Shown here piece by piece: positions 1-7,966 of a DNA stretch of 64,000 bases (position 1 is the first letter of the stretch; each line of letters begins with the position of its first letter). The DNA lies in the NCBI GenBank assembly GCA_019634955.1, contig JAHCAK010000009.1:1-64000 (forward strand), given 5' to 3'. The DNA comes from Burkholderiales bacterium (lineage in GTDB: Bacteria > Pseudomonadota > Gammaproteobacteria > Burkholderiales > Usitatibacteraceae). Below the pieces are notes generated by a model that saw only the letters and a program-made list of their open reading frames with translations, did no database searches and had not been told where the DNA came from. A program made the position numbers and the translations under genes.

Positions 1-723
1 CACCTGGTAGTCGTTGGGGACGTACCCCGAATCGACCGCCGCGCGCGAAGCGCCGATGGCCGCGCCCAGCTTGTCCGCGAGCGCCTCCACGAGCTTGAAG
101 TTCTCGGCGCTGCCGAGGCCCCGCCCGCCGGAGACCACGCGCCGCGCGGCCACGAGGTCGGGGCGCGCGGATTTCGTGAGCTCCTGGCCGAGCACCTTCG
201 CCTTGCCCGTGTCGGGGCCGGCGGCGATCGCCTCCACCGGGGCCGCGCCCGTGGCGGCGGCCTCGTCGAAACCGGTCGAGCGCACCGTAACCACCTTGAT
301 CGCGTCGGGCGACTGCACCGTGGCGAAGGCGTTGCCGGCGTAGATGGGCCGCACGAAGGTGTCGGGCGACTCCACGGCGACCACCTCGGAGACCTGCGCC
401 ACGTCCAGGAGCGCCGCCACGCGCGGCATGAAGGCCTTGCCCACGGCGGTGGCCGCGGCGACCACGTGGGTGCAGCCCCTGGCGAGCGGCACCACGAGGG
501 CGGCGAGGTTCTCGGGGCCCGCGCCGGCGTAGTGCGGCGCGTCGGCGACGAGGACCTTGGCCACGCCGGCGAGCTTGGCGGCCTCGGCGGCGGCGGGGCC
601 GCAACCCTGGCCCGCCACGAGGACATGGATCTCGCCGCCCATCTTCGCGGCGGCGGTGACGGCGTTGGCCGTGCCCGGCTTGAGCTTCGCGTTGTCGTGT
701 TCCGCAATGAGAAGAATAGCCAT
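1..723 (-). CDS. etfA: Electron transfer flavoprotein alpha subunit (partial)
   Basis: This is the FAD-binding subunit of electron transfer flavoprotein, which takes electrons from acyl-CoA dehydrogenases and passes them to ETF:quinone oxidoreductase. The ATG at 723 gives the N-terminus MAILLIAEHDNAKLKPGTAN, typical of EtfA/FixB. The linker ahead of the FAD domain is also visible as VVSGGRGLGSAENFKLVEAL. About 241 residues are present; the C-terminal FAD-binding domain lies beyond the left edge. It directly follows etfB in the same direction with no gap (the etfB stop is at 724-726), so the two are co-transcribed. Identity is clear; only completeness is unknown. Confidence 0.95.
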   Translation of the reverse strand, partial: MAILLIAEHDNAKLKPGTANAVTAAAKMGGEIHVLVAGQGCGPAAAEAAKLAGVAKVLVADAPHYAGAGPENLAALVVPLARGCTHVVAAATAVGKAFMPRVAALLDVAQVSEVVAVESPDTFVRPIYAGNAFATVQSPDAIKVVTVRSTGFDEAAATGAAPVEAIAAGPDTGKAKVLGQELTKSARPDLVAARRVVSGGRGLGSAENFKLVEALADKLGAAIGASRAAVDSGYVPNDYQV

Positions 724-1473
724 CTAGATCACCTTCGCTTCCGACTTGAGCTTCGCGACCAGCTCGGCCACGTCCTTCACCATCACGCCGCCCTGGCGCT
801 TGGGCGGCTCGGCCACCTTGAGCGTCCTGAGGCGTGGCGCAGGATCCACGCCGAGATCGGCGGGCTTGAGCGCATCCAGCGGCTTCTTCTTGGCCTTCAT
901 GATGTTGGGCAGCGTCGCGTAGCGCGGCGTGTTGAGGCGCAGGTCCGCGGTGACGACCGCGGGCAGCGCGACTTCCACCGTCTCCAGGCCCCCGTCGATC
1001 TCGCGCGTGACGGTGAGCTTCCCGCCGTCGGCCACGACCTTCGAGGCGGAGGTGACCTGCGCCCAGTCGAGGAGGGCGGCGAGCATCTGGCCCACCTGGT
1101 TCGCGTCGTCGTCGATGGCCTGCTTGCCGGCGATGACGAGCTGCGGGGATTCCTTCGCGACCACCGCCTTGAGGAGCTTCGCCACGGCCAGCGGCTGCAG
1201 TTCGCCGTCGGCCTCGACGAGGATGGCGCGGTCCGCCCCCATGGCGAGCGCGGTGCGCAGCGTCTCCTGCGCGGCCGCGGGGCCGCAGGAGACCGCCACG
1301 ACCTCGGTGGCCCCGCCCGCCTCCTTGAGCTTGAGTGCCTCCTCGACGGCGATCTCGTCGAAGGGGTTCATCGACATCTTCACGTTGGCGAGGTCGACCC
1401 CCGTGCCGTCCGCCTTCACGCGGACCTTCACGTTGTAGTCGACCACGCGCTTCACCGGAACGAGGATTTTCAT
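724..1473 (-). CDS. etfB: Electron transfer flavoprotein beta subunit
   Basis: A 249-residue EtfB, the AMP-binding partner of EtfA and docking surface for acyl-CoA dehydrogenases in fatty-acid and amino-acid oxidation. The start at 1473 gives [20 protein letters not shown], the family N-terminus; an upstream in-frame start would only add a proline-rich tail with no family match. The ETF-beta signature is seen as [20 protein letters not shown] around residues 120-140, and the C-terminus [19 protein letters not shown] is normal. No strong Shine-Dalgarno sequence precedes the ATG. The gene lies just downstream of a promoter overlapped by a 24-bp perfect palindrome, so repression by a TetR-type fatty-acid sensor is likely. 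Confidence 0.97.
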   Translation of the reverse strand: MKILVPVKRVVDYNVKVRVKADGTGVDLANVKMSMNPFDEIAVEEALKLKEAGGATEVVAVSCGPAAAQETLRTALAMGADRAILVEADGELQPLAVAKLLKAVVAKESPQLVIAGKQAIDDDANQVGQMLAALLDWAQVTSASKVVADGGKLTVTREIDGGLETVEVALPAVVTADLRLNTPRYATLPNIMKAKKKPLDALKPADLGVDPAPRLRTLKVAEPPKRQGGVMVKDVAELVAKLKSEAKVI

Positions 1474-1498
1474 GGCGGGCGGCGGGGTCGTGGAAGGG

Positions 1499-1522
1499 GA
1501 ATTCAAACGATCGTTTGAATTC
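1499..1522. promoter_or_regulatory. 24-bp perfect palindromic operator of etfBA
   Basis: The half-site GAATTCAAACGA (1499-1510) is followed directly by its exact reverse complement. The core CAAACGATCGTTTG fits the pattern (C/G)AAAC-N2-4-GTTT(G/C) that I recall for PsrA, a TetR-family acyl-CoA-sensing repressor of beta-oxidation genes. It overlaps the downstream half of the predicted -10 box and the expected transcription start, which is where a repressor would act. The binding protein is not encoded in this window. Confidence 0.75.
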
Positions 1523-1548
1523 TACCCCGAACCGCGATGCGGCGTCAC
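1519..1548 (-). promoter_or_regulatory. Predicted sigma-70 promoter of etfBA
   Basis: On the minus strand a -10 box TAGAAT (1524-1519) lies 18 nt after GTGACG (1548-1543), a partial match to TTGACA. The start point would fall near 1512, inside the palindromic operator, giving a leader of about 39 nt before the etfB ATG. Confidence 0.55.
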
Positions 1549-1568
1549 CCGGCGGGAGTCGCGCGCCC

Positions 1569-2279
1569 TCAGTAGCCGAAGAAAACCTCGTCCCGCACGT
1601 CGTCCTCCGCGACGCCGGAAGCAACGAGGCCATCGCGCACCGACGAGACCATGGCCGGCGGTCCCGCAATGAGGCACAGGGGACGGTGGAGGCCGGCCCG
1701 CGCGGCGCCGAGTACGGTTGCATTCACGTGCCCCTGCGGCCCCGCGCCTCGCGTGAGCGGCTCGCGGGTCATCACGGAAACCAGGCGAAATCCGGGCACC
1801 GTCTCCGCGAGCTGCTCGAGTTCGTCGAGGTAGGCGGCTTCCTCCCGGCGCCGATTCGAGTAGACGAGGCAGAGCCTGCGAGGCCCGCCGTCGCGCGACG
1901 CCTGCCGCAGGATGCTCAGGAAAGGGGTGACGCCGATGCCCCCCGCGACGAGGAGCACGTCGCGCGCGGGATCGGCGGGCAGCCCGAGCGAGCCGAACGG
2001 CCCATCGCCACTGACCTTGTCGCCCGGGACGAGAGCTCCCAGTGCCCGCTTGAAGGCGCTGTCGCGCATCCGCGTGGCCACTTCCACGTGGTCCTCGTAG
2101 GGCGCGCTCGCGATCGAGAAGGCGTGCCGGGCCTGCGGCTCCCCGCGGGCGGCAGGCAGCACGAGGTCGATGGCCTGCCCCGCCCTGAAGCGCATGCCGT
2201 CCGGCTTGCCGAACCGGAAGGCCACGGTGCCCTGCGCCACGTCGCGGCGGCTGGCGAGCCTCAGGTCCCAGGTTGTCAT
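1569..2279 (-). CDS. Ferredoxin-NADP reductase-like FAD oxidoreductase
   Basis: A 236-residue flavoprotein of the ferredoxin-NAD(P)H reductase superfamily. It has an FAD-binding beta-barrel with HAFSIASAP (around residue 53), corresponding to the R-x-Y-S motif. The NAD(P)-binding domain starts with VLLVAGGIGVTPFLSILR near residue 109 and continues with LCLIAGPPAMV. It ends with the aromatic tail EVFFGY that stacks on the flavin in this family. No ferredoxin-type 2Fe-2S domain is fused, so it needs a separate partner. Its ATG overlaps the folE2 stop (ATGA at 2279-2276), so the two are translationally coupled. The substrate is unknown. A role in pterin or haem-protein reduction is only suggested by its neighbours folE2 and the di-haem lipoprotein. 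Confidence 0.85.
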   Translation of the reverse strand: MTTWDLRLASRRDVAQGTVAFRFGKPDGMRFRAGQAIDLVLPAARGEPQARHAFSIASAPYEDHVEVATRMRDSAFKRALGALVPGDKVSGDGPFGSLGLPADPARDVLLVAGGIGVTPFLSILRQASRDGGPRRLCLVYSNRRREEAAYLDELEQLAETVPGFRLVSVMTREPLTRGAGPQGHVNATVLGAARAGLHRPLCLIAGPPAMVSSVRDGLVASGVAEDDVRDEVFFGY

Positions 2280-3073
2280 CGCGGCGGCTCCCGGCGCAGG
2301 CTCGCGATGGCCGAATGGTTGTGGATCGACTCGAAGTTCTCCACGGCGACCGCGTAGGAGGCGATCCGGGGCTCGCCGTCGAGGCAGATCGCCACGTCGC
2401 GCACGATGTCCTCGACGAACCGCGGATTGTCGTAGGCCTGCTGCGTCACGTGGCGCTCGTCGGCGCGCTTGAGCAGGCCATAGACCTCGCACGAGGCATT
2501 GCGCTGCGCCAGCCCGACGAGTTCGTCGATCGAGATCTCCCCGGTCACGAGCGCGTCGATGGTGATGTGCGAACGCTGGTTGTGGGCCCCGTAGTCCGAT
2601 ATCTCCTTGGAACACGGGCAAAGGCTCGTCGCCGGGACCGTGACCCGGATGCGCATTGCCGATTCCCCGTCGCCGCCCCGGTGGCCCGTCCAGCAGGCGT
2701 CGACGTCGATGAGGCTGCTCACGCCGGAGACGGGCGCGGTCTTGCGCACGAAGTGGGTGAACCGCATCTCGATCCGGCCGCTGGCCGCGCCCAGTCGCTC
2801 GCGCATCCTCTCGACCATGCCGAGGAAGCGCACCCGGTCGAGGGGCTCGCGCTGGCTCTCGAGTATCTCAACGAAGCGCGACATGTGCGTGCCCTTGGCC
2901 GCGGCGTGCAGGCCCACCGTCATGGCGAAGGTCGCGACCGCGCCGACGGGCCGCCCGCCGGCGAGCAGGGTGACCGGGTAGCGAAGATCCCGGATCCCGA
3001 CGGCATCGATCGCGATGTTCCGCGCGTCGGGCAGCGCCTGGATGTCGGGCAATGATAGATCGCGCGAGTTCAC
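2276..3073 (-). CDS. folE2: GTP cyclohydrolase FolE2 (type IB)
   Basis: FolE2 converts GTP to 7,8-dihydroneopterin triphosphate, the first step of folate (and queuosine) synthesis, using a flexible metal rather than strictly zinc. The C-terminal half carries the signature SLCPCSKEISDYGAHNQRSH with its metal-ligand cysteine and the following histidines. Length, 265 residues, is normal. I chose the GTG at 3073 (start VNSRDLSLPDIQ) because family members begin here, a GAGG lies about 8 nt upstream, and the longer open frame continues into the cytochrome gene as nonsense. It is 8 nt downstream of the di-haem cytochrome gene and overlaps the flavin reductase. No classical folE is in the window. 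Confidence 0.95.
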   Translation of the reverse strand: MNSRDLSLPDIQALPDARNIAIDAVGIRDLRYPVTLLAGGRPVGAVATFAMTVGLHAAAKGTHMSRFVEILESQREPLDRVRFLGMVERMRERLGAASGRIEMRFTHFVRKTAPVSGVSSLIDVDACWTGHRGGDGESAMRIRVTVPATSLCPCSKEISDYGAHNQRSHITIDALVTGEISIDELVGLAQRNASCEVYGLLKRADERHVTQQAYDNPRFVEDIVRDVAICLDGEPRIASYAVAVENFESIHNHSAIASLRREPPR

Positions 3074-3081
3074 CGTGGGCC

Positions 3082-4278
3082 TCAAAGGGACTTGAGGAAC
3101 TGCACGAGGTCGTCGACCTGCGCTTGCGAAAGGCCCAGCGACTTGCGCGTGTCGTAGGCCCGTACCACGTCCGCAAGCGTCCTCGCGCTGCCATTGTGGA
3201 AGTAAGGGGGATGCTGCCATGCCCCGCGAAGCGGCGCGGTCCGGTACTGCTTGGTGGCGCTGCGCGAGGCGTATCCGGGCGCGCCGTCGGGCTCCGGCTC
3301 GCTCACGACCTCGTCCGGCGAATGCAACCGCAGGTTGGCGTCCGTGAATTCCCCGCCCGAGTGGCAATCGGCGCAGCGGCCGGCGCCGCGGAAGACGGCC
3401 TCTCCGCGCGCAGCCGCCGCCGGGTCGAAGCTGCCCGCGGGCGCCGCCGGCGCCGGCAGCGAGAGCTGGTAGGCCTGCAGGGCCGGGAGCTTCTCGCTGA
3501 TCAGGTCGTCCGTCCCGTGGGTGACGCTCACGCCGGTGCGCGGCTCGGTGAAGGTGCCGTGCCCGCCCATCTGGGTCACGCCCACGTAGCGGTTCCAGTA
3601 GGCGATGTCCTCGCCATCGCCCGTGGAGGTGATGCGCGCGATGCCGGCCAGGCCGTAGGCCGGGGGGATGACCTGCGGGCTGCTGATGCCGTCCAGGTTG
3701 AAGCGCGGGTCGTACCTGCCCTTGCCCCACGAGTTGTAGACCGCCTTCTGCGCGGGCGACAAGGCGGGCGAGAGCGCGATGATCCGGCCGGGGTCGAGGT
3801 CGCGGTTGGGCCAGCCGTCGAGCCGCTTGCCGATGCCGGGCGCGAACGAATCGTCGACGGTCGAGTGGCACAACGCGCAGGTCACGCCCACGCGGGTGAG
3901 CACGTCCTTCCCGCCGATCGACTCCACCGTCGCCTTGAGGCCGACGACCGCGTCGAGCTTGAGCAGGGCCACCGTCGTGTCCGGGCTCGTCAGGCTGATG
4001 CTTCCGTCGGCGATGCCCTTCGTCACCGCCGGCGGCAGGGCTTCCGCATCCACCTTGAGCCCCACCGCGAGCGCGGTCACCGGATCGACCGCCGCGCGAA
4101 TCACCTCATGCAGGCGCAGCGCGTCGGTCCACTGCGTCTCGTCGCCGAAGGTGTCGTGCCTGAATATCGCCTTGCCCCGCGCGACGAGATCGGGCTCGAT
4201 CGCCGTCGCATCCTGCCCGTTCCCGCTCCCGCAACCGGCGACCAGCACGGCGACCGCCCCGACCATTCGCATCGACAT
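3082..4278 (-). CDS. Di-haem c-type cytochrome lipoprotein, MauG/CcpA-like
   Basis: A 398-residue exported lipoprotein with two haem c motifs, CALCH (134-138) and CADCH (302-306). The N-terminus MRMVGAVAVLVAGC is a lipoprotein signal with the lipobox cysteine at residue 16. The C-terminal part, with LRGAWQHPPYFHNGSARTL (around 350-368) and a final LxxFLKSL helix, is the pattern of the cytochrome-c peroxidase/MauG superfamily, while the N-terminal haem region is not standard. It should be anchored in the periplasm or outer membrane and act in oxidative or peroxidatic chemistry; the substrate is unknown. GAGGGG precedes the ATG. It heads the run cytochrome-folE2-flavin reductase. Confidence 0.85.
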   Translation of the reverse strand: MSMRMVGAVAVLVAGCGSGNGQDATAIEPDLVARGKAIFRHDTFGDETQWTDALRLHEVIRAAVDPVTALAVGLKVDAEALPPAVTKGIADGSISLTSPDTTVALLKLDAVVGLKATVESIGGKDVLTRVGVTCALCHSTVDDSFAPGIGKRLDGWPNRDLDPGRIIALSPALSPAQKAVYNSWGKGRYDPRFNLDGISSPQVIPPAYGLAGIARITSTGDGEDIAYWNRYVGVTQMGGHGTFTEPRTGVSVTHGTDDLISEKLPALQAYQLSLPAPAAPAGSFDPAAAARGEAVFRGAGRCADCHSGGEFTDANLRLHSPDEVVSEPEPDGAPGYASRSATKQYRTAPLRGAWQHPPYFHNGSARTLADVVRAYDTRKSLGLSQAQVDDLVQFLKSL

Positions 4279-4314
4279 CTCGACCCCTCGGTGATGTGCT
4301 CACCGGATTCGATG

Positions 4315-4340
4315 CGCGGGAACGCCGCGGCGTTCCCGCG
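4315..4340. terminator. 26-bp perfect palindrome, terminator-like hairpin
   Basis: CGCGGGAACGC, loop CGCG and GCGTTCCCGCG form an 11-bp perfect stem in the 93-bp gap between the acyl-CoA ligase stop and the cytochrome start. It lies 32 nt after the ligase stop, so it could end the liv operon transcript. No T-tract follows on either strand, so it may instead be a Rho-assisted site, an RNA-stabilising hairpin or an operator. Confidence 0.5.
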
Positions 4341-4371
4341 TCGGGCACATGGACGCGCGGCGGCCGCGCCG

Positions 4372-5997
4372 CTACAGGCCGCGGGCCCGCTCGCGCAGGA
4401 CGAACTTCTGGATCTTCCCGGTGGAGGTCTTGGGCAACTCGCCGAAGACGATCGTGCGCGGCACCTTGAAGTGCGCGAGGTTCTCGCGGCAGAAGGCGAT
4501 GACTTCCTCCGCCGTGAGCTCGCCAGCGCCGGGCTTGGGCGTCACGAAGGCGCACGGCGACTCGCCCCACTTCGCGTCGGGGCGGGCGACGACCGCGGCC
4601 TCCATCACCTTGGGGTGGCGGTAGAGGCATTCCTCGACTTCGAGCGAGGAGATGTTCTCGCCGCCCGAGATGATGATGTCCTTGGAGCGGTCCTTCACCT
4701 CGATGTAGCCGTCGGGGTGCCACACCGCGAGGTCGCCGGTGCGGTACCAGCCGCCGCGGAAGGCCGCGTCCGTCGCCTTCGGGTTGGCGAGGTAGCCCTT
4801 CATGATCGTGTTGCCGCGAAGCATCACCTCGCCGAGCGTGGCGCCATCCCGCGGGACCGGCTCGCCCGTGAGCGGGTCGGCGACCTGAAGGTCCTCCATC
4901 GTCGGGTAGCGCACGCCTTGCCGAGCCATGAGGCGCGCGCGGTCGGCGAGCGCGAGCCCGTCCCAGTCGTCCTGCCAGGCGCAGAGCGTCGCGGGGCCAT
5001 AGCTCTCGGTGAGGCCGTAGAGATGCGTGACGCGGAAGCCCATGCGCTCCATCGCCTCGATCACCGCCGAGGGCGGCGCCGCGCCGCCCGTGGCCACCTC
5101 GACGACGTGATCGAACCGGGCCTTCACGGCGTCGGGCGCGTGCACGAGCAGGTTCAGCACGATGGGGGCGCCGCAGAGGTGCGTGACGCCGTGGCGCGCG
5201 ATGGCCGGGAAGATGAGCGCGGGATCGACGCGGCGCAGGCACACGTGGGTGCCGCCCACCGCCGTGACGGCCCAGGTGTACGTCCACCCGTTGCAGTGGA
5301 ACATGGGCAGCGTCCACAGGTACACCGAGCGCGAGGAGAGCCCGAAGGCGAGCGCGTTGCCCAGCGCGTTCAGGTACGCGCCGCGGTGGTGGTAGACCAC
5401 GCCCTTGGGATTGCCCGTCGTGCCGGAGGTGTAGAGGAGCCCCAGCGAATCCCACTCGTCCCGCGCGCCGGGCAGCGCGAAGCCCGGGTCGCCCTCGGCG
5501 AGCAGCGCCTCGTAGCCGATCGCGCCGCGAAGGCTCCCGCCGGGCCCCAGCGGGTCGTCGATGTCGATGACGAGCGGCGGGCTCGCGCAGAGCGAGAGCG
5601 CCTCCTCCACCACGGCGGAGAACTCGCGGTCGGCGATGAGCGCTTTCGCGCCGCCGTGCTCGAGGCAGAAGGCGACCGTCCTCGCGTCGAGCCGGAAGTT
5701 GAGCGCGTTGAGCACGGCGCCCAGCCCCGGCACGGCGTAGTGCGCCTCGAGCATCGCCGGGACGTTGGGGGCGAGGATGGCGACGGTGTCGCCGCGCCGG
5801 ATGCCGCGCCTCGCCAGGGCGGAAGCGAGCCGCCGGCAACGCGCCTCGAACTCGGCATAGGTGAAGGCCGTCTCGCCGTGGCGCACGGCGACCTTGCCGG
5901 GCCAGGTCTCGGCCGCGCGGCGCAGGAAGCCGACCGGCGAGAGGGGAACGTGGTTGGCCGCGTTGCGGCCGAGATCCGGGGCGTGACCGGCCGCCAC
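4372..5997 (-). CDS. Acyl-CoA synthetase (AMP-forming), medium/long-chain type
   Basis: A 541-residue ANL-superfamily ligase that activates a carboxylic acid through an acyl-AMP to the CoA thioester. The P-loop-like motif LLYTSGTTGNPKGVVYHHRG, the A5 motif YGLTESYGPA, the A7 motif YRTGDLAV and the A10 lysine in PKTSTGKIQKFVLR are all present. The start is the GTG at 5997 (VAAGHAPDLGRNAANHVPLS), 11 nt after the livM stop; the second ligase at 28200-29834 has a matching N-terminus (NEANYTPLTPVSFL). As the last gene of the liv operon, it probably activates the acid imported by that transporter. The exact substrate cannot be read from sequence. Confidence 0.92.
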   Translation of the reverse strand: MAAGHAPDLGRNAANHVPLSPVGFLRRAAETWPGKVAVRHGETAFTYAEFEARCRRLASALARRGIRRGDTVAILAPNVPAMLEAHYAVPGLGAVLNALNFRLDARTVAFCLEHGGAKALIADREFSAVVEEALSLCASPPLVIDIDDPLGPGGSLRGAIGYEALLAEGDPGFALPGARDEWDSLGLLYTSGTTGNPKGVVYHHRGAYLNALGNALAFGLSSRSVYLWTLPMFHCNGWTYTWAVTAVGGTHVCLRRVDPALIFPAIARHGVTHLCGAPIVLNLLVHAPDAVKARFDHVVEVATGGAAPPSAVIEAMERMGFRVTHLYGLTESYGPATLCAWQDDWDGLALADRARLMARQGVRYPTMEDLQVADPLTGEPVPRDGATLGEVMLRGNTIMKGYLANPKATDAAFRGGWYRTGDLAVWHPDGYIEVKDRSKDIIISGGENISSLEVEECLYRHPKVMEAAVVARPDAKWGESPCAFVTPKPGAGELTAEEVIAFCRENLAHFKVPRTIVFGELPKTSTGKIQKFVLRERARGL

Positions 5998-6008
5998 GGC
6001 GGGAGCGG

Positions 6009-6986
6009 TCAGCGCACGCGCCGGCGGCGCAGCCAGGCCTCGAACTCGCCCATGATGCCGCGGCGGAAGGCGAGCACGCAGACCACGAAGATCGCGCCCT
6101 GCGTGATGGTGAACCACGAGCCCAGCTCGGCGAGGTAGTTCTCCATCGTGATGATGGCGAAGGCGCCCACCACCGGGCCGAAGATCGTCCCCATGCCGCC
6201 CAGCAGCGTCATGAGCACCACCTCGCCCGACATCGTCCAGTGCACGTCGGTGAGGGAGGCCAGCTGGAAGACGATCGCCTTGGTCGCGCCGGCCAGCCCC
6301 GCGAGACCGGCGGAGAGCACGAAGGCGGCGAGCTTGTAGTGGTCGGTGCGGTAGCCGAGCGAGATGGCGCGCGGCTCGTTCTCGCGGATGGCCTTGAGCA
6401 CCTGCCCGAAAGGCGAGTGGATGATGCGGTAGATGAGCAGGAACCCGGCGGTGAAGATCGCGAGCACGGTGTAGTACATCGCGAGCGGGCTGGAGAGCTC
6501 GATGAGCCCGAGGATGCGCCCGCGCGGCACGGCCTGGATGCCGTCCTCGCCGCCGGTGAACGGGGCCTGCAGGCTGAAGAAGAAGACCATCTGCGCGAGC
6601 GCGAGCGTGATCATCGCGAAGTAGATGCCCTGCCGGCGGATGGCGAGCAGCCCGGCGAGGAAGCCCAGCCCGGTGGCCGCCGCCATGCCCGCGAGGATCG
6701 CGAGCTCCGTGGGCAGGCCCCACACCTTGGCCGCGTGCGCGCTCACGTAGCCCGCCATGCCCATGAACATCGCGTGCCCGAAGGAGAGCAGCCCCCCGAA
6801 GCCCAGCAGCAGGTTGAAGGCGCAGGCGAAGAGCGCGAAGCACAGCGCCTTCATCACGAAGACCGGGTAGACCACGTAGGGCGCCACGAGGAAGAGCGCC
6901 ATCATCACGAGGAAGGCGCGGCGGTGGTAGCGCGCCTCGGCCGCGTCGTCGCGAGACTGGTGGGGAGCGTACTGGTCCTGGGCCAT
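6009..6986 (-). CDS. livM: Branched-chain amino acid-type ABC transporter permease LivM
   Basis: A 325-residue inner-membrane permease of the HAAT family. It has about nine hydrophobic segments after a 25-residue charged cytoplasmic N-terminus, the family sequence LLGFGGLLSFGHAMFMGMAGY, and the EAA-like cytoplasmic loop GQVLKAIRENEPRAISLGY that contacts the ATPases. It pairs with LivH, begins 4 nt after its stop, and is followed by the acyl-CoA ligase. The substrate class is amino acids, aromatic acids or other carboxylates; the adjoining ligase favours an organic acid. Confidence 0.95.
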   Translation of the reverse strand: MAQDQYAPHQSRDDAAEARYHRRAFLVMMALFLVAPYVVYPVFVMKALCFALFACAFNLLLGFGGLLSFGHAMFMGMAGYVSAHAAKVWGLPTELAILAGMAAATGLGFLAGLLAIRRQGIYFAMITLALAQMVFFFSLQAPFTGGEDGIQAVPRGRILGLIELSSPLAMYYTVLAIFTAGFLLIYRIIHSPFGQVLKAIRENEPRAISLGYRTDHYKLAAFVLSAGLAGLAGATKAIVFQLASLTDVHWTMSGEVVLMTLLGGMGTIFGPVVGAFAIITMENYLAELGSWFTITQGAIFVVCVLAFRRGIMGEFEAWLRRRRVR

Positions 6987-6990
6987 GGTC

Positions 6991-7875
6991 TCAGCGGCTC
7001 CCGAAGAGGCCCTGGGGCCGGATCATGAGGACTATCGCCATGATCACGAAGATCACGGTGTTGGAGGCCTCCGGGTAGAAGACCTTCGTGAGCCCCTCGA
7101 TCACGCCCAGGCCGAATCCGGTAACGACGGCGCCCATGATGGAGCCCATGCCGCCGATCACGACGACCGCGAACACGACGATGATGGTGTCCGCGCCCAT
7201 GAGCGGGTTCACCTGGTAGATGGGGGCGGCCATGACGCCCGCCAGCCCGGCGAGCGCCACGCCGAAGCCGTAGGTGAGCGTGATCATGCGCGGGACGTTG
7301 ATCCCGAAGGCCTGCACCATGGCCGGGTTCTCGGTGGCCGCGCGCAGGTAGGCGCCGAGCTTGGTGCGCTCGATCACGAACCAGGTGCCCAGGCACACCA
7401 CGAGGGAAGCGAAGATCACCCAGGCGCGGTAGTTGGGCAGGAACATGAAGCCGAGGTTCTGCCCGCCCTCCAGCAGCGCCGGGATCGAGTACGGCAGGCC
7501 GGCCGAGCCGAACTCGTGGCGGAAGGCGCCCTGGATGACGAGCGCGATGCCGAAGGTGAGGAGCAGCCCGTAGAGGTGGTCGAGCTTGTAGAGCCGCGAG
7601 AGCATGAGCCGCTCGATCACGACGCCCGTGGCGCCGACCGCCAGCGGCGCGAGGACCAGCGCCCACCAGTAGTTGAGGCCCAGCTTGTTCAGCAGGAAGT
7701 AGGCCGCGAAGGCGCCCATCATGTACTGGGCGCCGTGCGTGAAGTTGATGATGTTGAGCAGGCCGAAGATGACCGCGAGCCCCAGCGACAGCAGGGCGTA
7801 GAACGACCCGTTGATCAGGCCGATCAGCAACTGCCCCATGATGACGGGCAGCGGCTTGCCGAAGATCTCAGTCAT
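6991..7875 (-). CDS. livH: Branched-chain amino acid-type ABC transporter permease LivH
   Basis: A 294-residue HAAT-family permease with about eight transmembrane segments. Characteristic stretches are GLINGSFYALLSLGLAVIFG near the N-terminus, INFTHGAQYMMGAFAAYF, and the coupling loop GAYLRAATENPAMVQAFGIN. It ends with MIRPQGLFGSR, the usual LivH tail. It forms the membrane channel with LivM. The gap to the upstream binding-protein gene is 91 nt, which may hold an mRNA-processing hairpin that keeps the binding protein in excess; I did not see a clear one. Confidence 0.95.
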   Translation of the reverse strand: MTEIFGKPLPVIMGQLLIGLINGSFYALLSLGLAVIFGLLNIINFTHGAQYMMGAFAAYFLLNKLGLNYWWALVLAPLAVGATGVVIERLMLSRLYKLDHLYGLLLTFGIALVIQGAFRHEFGSAGLPYSIPALLEGGQNLGFMFLPNYRAWVIFASLVVCLGTWFVIERTKLGAYLRAATENPAMVQAFGINVPRMITLTYGFGVALAGLAGVMAAPIYQVNPLMGADTIIVVFAVVVIGGMGSIMGAVVTGFGLGVIEGLTKVFYPEASNTVIFVIMAIVLMIRPQGLFGSR

Positions 7876-7966
7876 GGTGGCCCCGTGGGTGCGCGGTCGT
7901 GGCGGGCGGCGCCCCTGGGGGCCGCCGCCCGGTCACGGTTCCCGATGCCGCTTCGTCGCCGGCCGC

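Noticed and set aside
3052-6138. A 1028-codon plus-strand open frame opposite the cytochrome, acyl-CoA ligase and livM genes
   Set aside because: Antisense shadow rich in His/Arg/Glu, without homology; the minus-strand genes are certain.
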